Part shown: piece after piece, positions 1-5,073 of the stretch
Layout of the letters: each line of letters starts with the position of its first letter
Numbering within the stretch: the first letter of the stretch is position 1
DNA from: Tannerellaceae bacterium
GTDB taxonomy: Bacteria; Bacteroidota; Bacteroidia; Bacteroidales; Tannerellaceae
DNA: 5,073 bases
Reading direction: 5' to 3'
Assembly (NCBI GenBank): GCA_031279915.1
Contig: JAITHO010000042.1
Span: 1 to 5,073, forward strand
The notes under the pieces: generated by a model
Told to the model about the DNA's origin: nothing
Seen by the model: the letters and a program-made list of their open reading frames with translations, nothing else
Databases searched by the model: none
Translations under genes and position numbers: made by a program

Positions 1-356
1 ATGATATAGTTCGCACCCTTGATGAGGCGGTAAGTGATTGTCCATTCGTCGCGCAGGCGGGTGGAGTTTTCGGCAACCTGGTATCGGTCGAAATCGCGGA
101 AGTCTTGCTTGTTGCTGGCAGGGTGAGTACTTATGTCGTCGCCGGCCCACATGTGCACCATCCTTGTGTTGGCTCCGCAGCGGTCCATGGCTAAGCGATA
201 GAGAGAGTGCGTGGCAAGTTCAAGGTCGGTCTCCGTACCGAAGAATGTTGATTGAGCAAGTCTGCCTTTAGGATCTTCTTCTAAGAAATCCTCGCAGGAT
301 ACGGAGAAGAGCGATATGGAAAATATGATAAGCAGGGCTTTATATAATGTTTTCAT
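1..356 (-). CDS. SusD/RagB-family surface lipoprotein, N-terminal 118 residues (3' end outside window)
   Basis: This is the outer-membrane glycan/nutrient-binding lipoprotein that caps the SusC barrel and hands ligand to it. Reading from the ATG at 356, the frame stays open to the left edge, giving 118 codons; the family is usually about 500-650 residues, so most of the gene is missing. Residues 1-20 form a lipoprotein signal peptide (MKTLYKALLI then a hydrophobic run) ending in the lipobox SVSC, with Cys21 as the lipidation site. The acidic stretch EDFLEEDPKG follows. Acid-rich residues just after the cysteine are typical of Bacteroidota lipoprotein export to the cell surface. The motifs FFGTETDLELATHSLYR and WAGDDISTHPASNKQ, and the later RLIKGANYI, fit the N-terminal helical part of SusD homologues. 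The start lies 27 bp after the susC stop with no terminator between, so the two genes form one operon. No Shine-Dalgarno sequence is present. The ATG at 363 is out of frame. Ligand is unknown. Confidence 0.93.
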   Translation of the reverse strand, partial: MKTLYKALLIIFSISLFSVSCEDFLEEDPKGRLAQSTFFGTETDLELATHSLYRLAMDRCGANTRMVHMWAGDDISTHPASNKQDFRDFDRYQVAENSTRLRDEWTITYRLIKGANYI

Positions 357-383
357 AATGCATGATATTTAAATGTTCAACAA

Positions 384-3300
384 TTAGAAATCAAACTTGA
401 GTCCGAGCGTATATGTTCGCGGCACGGGATATGCGCCCCAGTCGGCTCCCTGCACTCCGTCGACATTGCTGCTGTATACTTCGGGGTCGAGGCCCTTGTA
501 TCCTGTTATAGTGAGGAGATTTTGCGCGCTCAGGCTGACGGTGAGGTCGGCAAACTTTATCCAGTCTTTAGGCACGCGATAGCCAACGCTGAGGTTCTTC
601 AGCTTCAGGAAGGCTGCGTTTTCGAGGAACTGGCTGGAGTTGCCGTAGAACTTATTGTCGGAATTAGTGAGCGAGGGGAACTCGGCCTTAGACTTATCGG
701 CAAGCTTATCCCATCCCTGATAATAAGCGTCGCGCAGGGTGACGAACATCGACGCTCCCACTATGGAGGCCGTTTGCCAGCGTGTGGCATTGAGGCGCTG
801 GTATCCCACGGCTGCATTGAAGAAGGCGTTCACCACAAGATTCTTCCAGGCGAAAGTATTGTTCCATCCGAACGACCATGCAGGATTCGACTGTCCGGTG
901 ATGATGCGGTCGTTGCTGGAGGGATCGTTGGTTGCCGTTCCGTCCGCTTTGCGATACAAGTTGACGCCGGTCTTCTCGTCTATGCCAATCCAGTCGAACA
1001 CGAGGAAAGAACCGATTGGGTATCCGGGCTTGAGTATGGCCGTTTCTTCAACAATACCCGACAAGCGTCCGGAGAGGATTTGCTCCTCGCCTGCAAGGTC
1101 TATCACTTCGTTCTTGATGTAGGTTGCCGTCAGGGTAGATTCCCATGAGAGGTCACCCCTTCTCAGCGGTATGGCATTCACGAGAAATTCTATTCCTGTG
1201 TTGCGCACATGCCCCTGGTTGACCCAGAAGGTGCCGCCGCCGTTATAGTTGGGAATGTTCTTGCGGTTAAGGAGGTTTTTAGTATCCTTCATGAACCAGT
1301 CTATCGTGACGTTCAACCTTTGCTTGAGGATGCTGAAGTCGAGCCCGACGTCGTACTGGTTGGTGCGTTCCCACTGCACGTTTGGAGTGGCGACGGTGTT
1401 AGCCCAGTAGCCTGTGTACTTTGTTCCGGTTCCATAAGCATAAGAGTTGCTGCTCATCATTCCCAAGGTTTCGTAGGCGTCTATGGCTTGGTTGCCTATA
1501 ACTCCGGCGCTGAGGCGCAGCTTGAGTTGTTGGAAGATGCCGTTATCCTTCATGAAGTCTTCCTCGGCGAGGTTCCATGCCAAGGCTCCGGAGGGGAAGT
1601 ATCCCCATTTGTTGTCGCCCTGGAACTTCGACGATCCGTCGGCGCGAACCGAAGCCGTCGCCAGGTACTTGCCCTTATATCCGTACTGCACCCGTCCGAG
1701 AACCGAAGCCATAGCGCCCATGGAATAGGAGTTGGAGGCATTGCGGGTTGAGGCGAGGCCTACGTTCCAGTATCCAACCGTTTCGGTCAGCAGATTGGTT
1801 CCGGTCACCTGCGTGCGCATCCATTCGTTGCGGCTGAGCTCGAACACTCCCATAGCCGTGACGCTGTGATCGCCGAACTGGCCCGTGTAGGTGAGGTTGT
1901 TTGTATTCTGCCAGCTAAGACTCTTGTCGATGCGATTCTCTACGGAGCTGGAAGCTCCCGGATATCGTGTGGCCGACTGGAAGTCGTAGAACGGATTGTC
2001 GACGTAGTTGATACCTCCCTGCACCGATAGGGTTAGCCCCTTGGTGATGGTGAAGAGGAGGTTGAGGTTGCCGTACACTAAGTTGCGGTAGTTGTTGTTG
2101 TCGCGGGTGGCGATGTCGGAGTAGGGATTGTGGTCGATGTTGTTCCATCGGTCGTCGTTATAGATGCCCGTATCCGGATTCTTGAGCTCGCGGATGGTGG
2201 GCGAATAGTTGATGACACGTCCCATATCGACCCATGTATTATGGCTTTTGATCCTTGCCAGCCGAACGTCGGTAACGAGCCTCAGCCAGTTGGTCACTTC
2301 CGAATCGAGATTGGTGCGGAACTGGTATCGGTTATACTTCGAGAGGATGGTCACGGCCGATTGGTCGAGCACTTCGCCCGACACCAGGTACTTGATGGCC
2401 TTCGTTCCGCCGGCAACGCTGAGCTTGTAGTTCTGGTTGTATCCGGTTTGCGTCATCAGTTCCTGCCAGTCTATGCCTTGCTGTCCGGACTCGTAGAGGC
2501 GGAGGTCTTCGTCTGTAAAGTCTGTAACGTTTTTGATGTCGATAAGCGCCAGGGCGTATTCGTAGGGGCTGAGCAGATCGTACTTCTTAGCCATCTGCGA
2601 CATGCCGAGGGTGGATTCGAAGGTTACTTGCGGACGTCCTTCGCGGCCCTTCTTGGTTGTGATCAGAACAACGCCGTTGGCTCCGCGCGATCCGTAGATA
2701 GCCGTTGCCGACGCATCCTTCAAGACCTCTATCGACTCGATGTCGGAAGTATTGAGAGCTCCGTTGCTGCCTATGATACCGTCGACAACGTATAGCGGAT
2801 CGCTGCTCTTGTTGAGCGACGTAGTACCGCGGATACGGATCTTGGCTCCTGACCCGATCATTCCCGTAGTGTTCATAACCTGCACACCGGCCATGCGTCC
2901 CTGCAGAGCATCGTCGAGCCTGATGATGGGCTCGTCTTTGAACTGCTTGCTCGACACGGAGCTGACGGCGCCGGCCAGGTCTGACTTCTTGACAACGCCG
3001 TAGCCTATAACCACAACCTCGTCGATGATTTTTGCATCCTCCACAAGCGTGATGCGGAATGAGCTCTGGCTACCGGTAGCGATTTCTTGCGCCAGGAATC
3101 CCACGTAGGAAACGACGATGGTGGCTCCGGGCTGCACGTTAAGGGCGAATCGTCCGTCGAGATCGGTTGTAGCTCCGTTGGCCGTACCCTTTTCGAGGAT
3201 GTTGGCGCCGATGACAGCTTCGCCGTTATTATCGAAGACGGTTCCGGTGATTCGCCTGGTATTTTGCTGAGAAGCGATAGGTTCGGGCGCTTCTCTTTTA

Positions 3301-3659
3301 GTGAGGATAATGTGTGTTCCTTCCATAACGAAATCAATGTCGGTATTCTCAAGCAAGCCGCTCAGAACGTAGTTAACCGGGCGGGTATTAACCCTGACGG
3401 TTACCTTGCGCCCGACGTCAACCTGATTGTTATACACAAACAGGTAGTCGGTTTGGCTTTCGATATCGTTCAATATCTCGGCCATCTGGACGGAGGTTTT
3501 GTTGATGGAAACCCTCGCGTTTTGCGAATGAGTTTCGGAAGCATACGAACAGAGCACACAAACAGTTAGTAGAAACGTGGTAATTCGCATAATTCTAAAG
3601 ATTTGTTTTAGCTGAGGCTTTTTCAGTATCAGTTGCTTCAGCGTAGATTTATTTTCCAT
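384..3659 (-). CDS. SusC/RagA-family TonB-dependent outer-membrane transporter with STN signalling domain
   Basis: This is a 1091-residue outer-membrane importer driven by TonB-ExbBD and paired with the SusD lipoprotein downstream. Domains (numbering from ATG 3659): basic leader with signal peptide, hydrophobic core ITTFLLTVCVLCSYA at about 26-40; STN domain about 52-120 (SVQMAEILNDIESQTDYLF, then ending near HIILT); carboxypeptidase-regulatory-like beta domain about 135-193 (RRITGTVFDNNGEAVIGANI, TTDLDGRF, SYVGF); TonB-box-like DEVVVIGYG at 213-221; plug about 223-337 (DALQGRMAGVQV, IRIRGTTSLN, PLYVVDGI, SIEVLKDASATAIYGSRGA, then GVVLITTKKG); then the beta barrel, ending YPVPRTYTLGLKFDF with a terminal Phe as usual for barrel insertion. 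Length is normal for an STN-bearing SusC. I chose ATG 3659 because MENKSTLKQL..KQIFRIMRIT matches the basic leader typical of this subfamily. The ATG at 3743 would add 28 residues (MPASVAAPPAKTNIF..) that look like translated leader. The STN domain and adjacent FecR imply ligand-dependent ECF sigma signalling. Substrate is unknown. Confidence 0.96.
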   Translation of the reverse strand: MENKSTLKQLILKKPQLKQIFRIMRITTFLLTVCVLCSYASETHSQNARVSINKTSVQMAEILNDIESQTDYLFVYNNQVDVGRKVTVRVNTRPVNYVLSGLLENTDIDFVMEGTHIILTKREAPEPIASQQNTRRITGTVFDNNGEAVIGANILEKGTANGATTDLDGRFALNVQPGATIVVSYVGFLAQEIATGSQSSFRITLVEDAKIIDEVVVIGYGVVKKSDLAGAVSSVSSKQFKDEPIIRLDDALQGRMAGVQVMNTTGMIGSGAKIRIRGTTSLNKSSDPLYVVDGIIGSNGALNTSDIESIEVLKDASATAIYGSRGANGVVLITTKKGREGRPQVTFESTLGMSQMAKKYDLLSPYEYALALIDIKNVTDFTDEDLRLYESGQQGIDWQELMTQTGYNQNYKLSVAGGTKAIKYLVSGEVLDQSAVTILSKYNRYQFRTNLDSEVTNWLRLVTDVRLARIKSHNTWVDMGRVINYSPTIRELKNPDTGIYNDDRWNNIDHNPYSDIATRDNNNYRNLVYGNLNLLFTITKGLTLSVQGGINYVDNPFYDFQSATRYPGASSSVENRIDKSLSWQNTNNLTYTGQFGDHSVTAMGVFELSRNEWMRTQVTGTNLLTETVGYWNVGLASTRNASNSYSMGAMASVLGRVQYGYKGKYLATASVRADGSSKFQGDNKWGYFPSGALAWNLAEEDFMKDNGIFQQLKLRLSAGVIGNQAIDAYETLGMMSSNSYAYGTGTKYTGYWANTVATPNVQWERTNQYDVGLDFSILKQRLNVTIDWFMKDTKNLLNRKNIPNYNGGGTFWVNQGHVRNTGIEFLVNAIPLRRGDLSWESTLTATYIKNEVIDLAGEEQILSGRLSGIVEETAILKPGYPIGSFLVFDWIGIDEKTGVNLYRKADGTATNDPSSNDRIITGQSNPAWSFGWNNTFAWKNLVVNAFFNAAVGYQRLNATRWQTASIVGASMFVTLRDAYYQGWDKLADKSKAEFPSLTNSDNKFYGNSSQFLENAAFLKLKNLSVGYRVPKDWIKFADLTVSLSAQNLLTITGYKGLDPEVYSSNVDGVQGADWGAYPVPRTYTLGLKFDF

Positions 3660-3666
3660 ACATTTG
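3633..3666 (+). promoter_or_regulatory. Candidate Bacteroides-type promoter for the antisense RNA
   Basis: TACATTTG at 3659-3666 matches the Bacteroides primary-sigma -7 consensus TAnnTTTG exactly. The -33 partner TTTG is not intact: the nearest match is GTTG at 3632-3635, with a 23-bp spacer, somewhat longer than the usual 19-21. The -7 element overlaps the susC start codon on the other strand, so its sequence is partly constrained by coding. Support comes mainly from its position ahead of the terminator-like hairpin. Confidence 0.4.
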
Positions 3667-3700
3667 TGATGTTTTAAATTAATAATATTAGTTAACTGAA
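3660..3700 (-). promoter_or_regulatory. A/T-rich translation-initiation leader of susC, no Shine-Dalgarno
   Basis: The 40 nt before the susC start are almost pure A/T (including TTAATTTAAAACATCAC) and contain no purine-rich anti-16S match. This is normal for Bacteroidota and supports ATG 3659 as the start. The out-of-frame ATG two bases upstream of it (TGT spacing, ACAAATGTATGG) cannot make the protein. This stretch is the part of the leader that the 5' half of the candidate antisense RNA would cover. Confidence 0.45.
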
Positions 3701-3748
3701 AAATGTTTGTTTTTGCCGGTGGCGCTGCAACGCTTGCCGGCATTTTTT
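3672..3748 (+). ncRNA. Candidate cis-antisense small RNA opposite the susC leader (DonS-like arrangement)
   Basis: Seen: a plus-strand -7-type element (TACATTTG, 3659-3666) is followed by an A/T-rich stretch and then a GC-rich hairpin with six Ts (3714-3748). If transcription starts about 6 nt after the -7 element, the product is about 77 nt and is entirely complementary to the susC 5' leader. Its 5' end pairs with the region just upstream of the susC start codon, where Bacteroidota ribosomes engage A/T-rich leaders. Known: Bacteroides polysaccharide-utilization loci with ECF sigma/anti-sigma pairs often encode a small RNA antisense to the susC leader that represses the operon, as in B. fragilis DonS. 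Inferred: this locus has such a repressor. The 5' end is a prediction, good only to a few bases, and expression is not shown. It contains no convincing open reading frame. Confidence 0.5.
3714..3748 (+). terminator. Intrinsic terminator on the plus strand (end of candidate antisense RNA)
   Basis: Arm TGCCGG (3714-3719) pairs with CCGGCA (3737-3742), and GGCG (3721-3724) pairs with CGCT (3731-3734), closing a 6-nt loop CTGCAA. U3720 can wobble with G3736, leaving U3735 as a single bulge. TTTTTT follows at 3743-3748. In the opposite transcript the two G-U wobbles become A-C mismatches and no U-run follows, so the element is a terminator only for plus-strand transcription. No plus-strand protein gene precedes it. 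Confidence 0.6.
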
Positions 3749-3801
3749 GTGGAAACTTTCGCTCCCTCTCTCTTGTACTCTCTTTATTATCTCATAGGCA
3801 T

Positions 3802-3809
3802 CAAATTTA
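3802..3809 (-). promoter_or_regulatory. Possible -7 element for the susCD operon
   Basis: Read on the minus strand, TAAATTTG fits TAnnTTTG exactly and lies 20 bp after the fecR stop. Initiation here would give a susC leader of roughly 135 nt spanning the whole antisense-RNA target. No TTTG occurs at the expected -33 position. If the operon depends on an ECF sigma factor, its true promoter need not resemble this motif. The purine-rich stretch downstream (3759-3790 on this strand, AAAGAGAGTACAAGAG and following) is another unassigned candidate control region. Confidence 0.22.
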
Positions 3810-3828
3810 AATGGTTAACATGTTTATT

Positions 3829-4776
3829 TTATTCGATATAAAATATCTGTTTCTCATCATCTCGCACATACGAGAAGCGAACGTCGCGCTGCAATACTCG
3901 CAGGGCATAGTCGATGCCGTCGGTATGGCGAAACTTTCCGGTGAACATGTATTGGCCGAGCGATTCTTTCCGCACGCGGATGCTTACGCCGTAGTATTTC
4001 TCAAACTCCTTCATGACTTCGGTGAAGGAGGCGTCTTTGAAGCAGATTAGCCCTTCAATCCAGCGATAGCGCGTGTAATCGCTCACGGGCTCCTCGCGAA
4101 ACTGTCCATCAGTATCCAGCGACAGCATCTTGTTGGGCGTGAGAAGGCGCTCCACATCGGGCTTGTTGGCTGAGGCTACGAGCAGCTTGCCGCTCATGAG
4201 CGTTGTCCGGAAGATATTATCCGCAGCATAATATTCAACATTAAACTTTGTACCGACGGCCTTGACCTGTCCGCTGGGCGTTGCCACTATGAAGGGATGC
4301 TTGGAATCGGAGGCAACCTCAAAATAGGCCTCGCCCTCCAGGTGCATCACCCTGTTCGCCTGTCCGAAGTTCAGCGGATAAGTGATCTGCGTGCGAGCAT
4401 TGAGCCACACTTTCGAGCCGTCGGGCAAGCTAATCTGCACCCTTTGCCCGGCAGGGGCCGCAATCGTTTGCATAGCTTGCGAGGCCTCATCGGCTTGCAT
4501 CAACCTCCAGCCATAAACGGCGCACAACACCAGGGCCGCCACCGCCGCCGCCTTCAGAGCCTCGCGCATCCACAAGCGTCGGCGCGATTCTCTGGCCGGC
4601 GCCGTCAGTTCAGGCCTCATATCCTCAGGCAGCAGCATCATGATGTCGAACAGATGCCTCTCGCGCCGCAGGCATTGCTCGTTTAGCGGGTCGGCCTCCA
4701 GCCAGCGGCGAATCTCATTCTCCTCGCTTGGCGAAGCCGTTCCTTCGAAGAATCTATGTAATTTTTCCGTCTTCAT
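3829..4776 (-). CDS. FecR-family anti-sigma factor (inner-membrane sigma regulator)
   Basis: This 315-residue single-pass inner-membrane protein should bind an ECF sigma factor in the cytoplasm and receive a signal from the STN domain of the SusC encoded downstream. From ATG 4776: cytoplasmic N-terminal region 1-70, with KLHRFFEGTASPSEENEIRR and WLEADP typical of Bacteroidota anti-sigma factors; transmembrane helix about 75-93 (AAAVAALVLCAVYGWRLM); FecR domain about 102-203 (TIAAPAGQRVQISLPDGSKV, WLNARTQITYPLNF, HLEGEAYFEVASD, HPFIV..VKAVGTKFNVEYY); C-terminal DUF4974-type domain about 237-306 (YRWIEGLICFKDASFTEVM, then FEKYYGV, ending in RVLQRDVRFSYV). Start 4776 is preferred over the in-frame ATG at 4833, because the extra 19 residues (MRLAWHRRKGSSPLNC..) resemble no family member and the conserved block begins at MKTEKLHRFF. 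It lies 169 bp upstream of susC on the same strand, with no minus-strand terminator seen between them. The expected partner sigma gene is not within 240 bp upstream. Confidence 0.94.
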   Translation of the reverse strand: MKTEKLHRFFEGTASPSEENEIRRWLEADPLNEQCLRRERHLFDIMMLLPEDMRPELTAPARESRRRLWMREALKAAAVAALVLCAVYGWRLMQADEASQAMQTIAAPAGQRVQISLPDGSKVWLNARTQITYPLNFGQANRVMHLEGEAYFEVASDSKHPFIVATPSGQVKAVGTKFNVEYYAADNIFRTTLMSGKLLVASANKPDVERLLTPNKMLSLDTDGQFREEPVSDYTRYRWIEGLICFKDASFTEVMKEFEKYYGVSIRVRKESLGQYMFTGKFRHTDGIDYALRVLQRDVRFSYVRDDEKQIFYIE

Positions 4777-4882
4777 ACCATAATAGCAGTTGAGCGGGGA
4801 AGAACCCTTGCGACGATGCCAAGCAAGCCGCATCTTTTAGGAATATTTAAGAACCTGCTGCCGATTGTGGGGGAGATACGTA

Positions 4883-4905
4883 GGGGGCGAAAATATTCGA
4901 CCCCC
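4883..4905. repeat. GC-rich hairpin in fecR upstream region
   Basis: GGGGG+CGAA (4883-4891) pairs with TTCG (4896-4899) and CCCCC (4901-4905), with loop AATA and a single bulged A at 4900, giving a nine-pair compact stem. No U-run follows on either strand, so it is not a standard terminator. It lies about 107 bp upstream of the fecR start and could be a leader structure, an operator or a remnant repeat. The sequence does not say which. Confidence 0.5.
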
Positions 4906-4934
4906 GATTGACGGGATTGGCAGGCTGTACATGC

Positions 4935-4989
4935 CAGGTCATTGCCGCCTGTACAAATCAGGTCATTATGCCTGCCCAAACAGGTCATT
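4935..4989 (+). repeat. Three spaced copies of CAGGTCATT, each leading into a hairpin
   Basis: Perfect 9-bp copies begin at 4935, 4959 and 4981, with spacings of 24 and 22 bp. After the first copy comes CCTG-(7 nt)-CAGG (4948-4962), after the second CCTG-(6 nt)-CAGG (4971-4984), and after the third the 20-bp palindrome at 4987-5006. In the first two, the right arm CAGG is also the start of the next repeat copy. The layout is a chain of short hairpin modules, not a CRISPR or a simple tandem repeat. Function is unknown; REP-like intergenic repeats are the closest known type. Confidence 0.6.
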
Positions 4990-5006
4990 CCCGCGAAGGC
5001 GGGAAT
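4987..5006. repeat. Perfect palindromic repeat ATTCCCGC-GAAG-GCGGGAAT
   Basis: Eight-bp perfect arms (4987-4994 and 4999-5006) enclose a GAAG loop. The form ATTCCC-N8-GGGAAT is the same as that of widespread short intergenic repeats in other phyla, such as the dRS3 repeats of Neisseria. Here it follows the third GTCATT copy directly. It is probably a dispersed genomic repeat, but its copy number cannot be judged from one window. Confidence 0.55.
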
Positions 5007-5015
5007 CTCCGATCG

Positions 5016-5065
5016 AAAAAGGGGACGATTGTAGTGTTTTTATATGATAGAACTACAATCGTCCC
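5016..5065 (-). terminator. Strong intrinsic terminator for a minus-strand gene beyond the right edge
   Basis: A perfect 14-bp inverted repeat, GGGACGATTGTAGT (5022-5035) and its complement (5052-5065), flanks a 16-nt A/T-rich loop. Read on the minus strand the stem is followed by C and then TTTTT (5020-5016). On the plus strand no T-run follows the stem, so it is directional. It probably ends a gene lying to the right and would separate that gene's transcript from fecR. The loop is larger than in a typical terminator. Termination efficiency is not known. Confidence 0.6.
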
Positions 5066-5073
5066 AACTGTCG

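Noticed and set aside
357..383. Possible regulatory element between susC and susD
   Set aside because: The 27-bp gap is A/T-rich with no stem-loop or promoter match, so it is ordinary intra-operon spacing.
522..2795. Long plus-strand open frames opposite susC (522-1148, 1209-1751, 2130-2795)
   Set aside because: They lie wholly antisense to a clearly conserved SusC barrel, show no recognisable domain or coherent protein character, and are explained by the codon bias of the gene on the other strand.
3087..3569. Plus-strand 160-codon open frame opposite the susC N-terminus
   Set aside because: It is antisense to the STN and carboxypeptidase-like domains, whose reading is unambiguous, and it has no supporting signals of its own.
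4297..4686. Plus-strand open frame opposite fecR
   Set aside because: It is Arg/His/Gln-rich, low-complexity translation typical of an antisense shadow, and the FecR frame on the minus strand is well conserved.
4777..4833. Nineteen-residue N-terminal extension of FecR from ATG 4833
   Set aside because: The family-conserved sequence begins at the ATG at 4776, and the extension shows no family-like character.
4861..4910. Direct repeats CCGATTG at 4861-4867 and 4904-4910 as target-site duplications around the G/C hairpin
   Set aside because: Seven-base matches are expected by chance at this scale, and nothing between them resembles a transposable element.
4773..4988. Minus-strand 71-codon frame overlapping the fecR start
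   Set aside because: It runs through the hairpins and repeats, overlaps the fecR start, and resembles no known protein, including an ECF sigma C-terminus.
4935..4989. Possible CRISPR array from the three CAGGTCATT copies
   Set aside because: The repeats are only 9 bp and the intervals about 14 bp, far below CRISPR repeat and spacer sizes, and the intervals form hairpins with the repeats.
4865..5047. Plus-strand 60-codon frame through the repeat cluster
   Set aside because: It is composed of the repeat and palindrome sequence itself (including FPRRRESP from the ATTCCC palindrome), a common spurious translation of such repeats.

Overview
The window looks like part of a polysaccharide/nutrient-uptake locus from a gut- or oral-type Bacteroidales bacterium (phylum Bacteroidota). 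Three things support this: a SusC/RagA-type TonB-dependent transporter followed at once by a SusD/RagB-type lipoprotein, a FecR-type anti-sigma factor directly upstream, and start codons preceded by A/T-rich sequence instead of a Shine-Dalgarno motif. Base composition is fairly balanced, so a moderately high-GC member of the order is plausible. Genus and substrate cannot be read from this sequence.

Layout: all protein genes lie on the minus strand, so transcription runs from right to left. From the right: (i) 4777-5073 is intergenic and crowded with secondary structure. It holds a strong minus-strand terminator (5016-5065), a perfect 20-bp palindrome (4987-5006), three spaced CAGGTCATT copies each leading into a hairpin (4935-4989), and a GC-rich hairpin (4883-4905). 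(ii) The FecR-like anti-sigma factor occupies 3829-4776. (iii) A 169-bp gap (3660-3828) contains the susC leader and, on the opposite strand, a candidate small antisense RNA. (iv) The SusC-like transporter with an N-terminal STN signalling domain occupies 384-3659. (v) After 27 bp the SusD-like lipoprotein begins at 356 and runs off the left edge.

How it should work: the SusC barrel imports a ligand that the surface lipoprotein SusD captures. The STN domain of SusC contacts the periplasmic part of FecR. FecR then controls an ECF sigma factor that activates the susCD operon. The partner sigma gene is not in the window; it would be expected beyond the right edge, but a terminator and a repeat cluster lie in between.

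The most interesting element is in the fecR-susC gap. The plus strand carries a match to the Bacteroides -7 promoter element (TACATTTG, 3659-3666). About 50 bp further on is a hairpin that pairs well only as plus-strand RNA and is followed by six T residues (3714-3748). Together they predict an RNA of about 75 nt that is fully antisense to the susC leader. This arrangement resembles the cis-encoded repressor RNAs (DonS type) described for Bacteroides polysaccharide-utilization loci. Extending the susC start to the upstream ATG at 3743 would hide this element.
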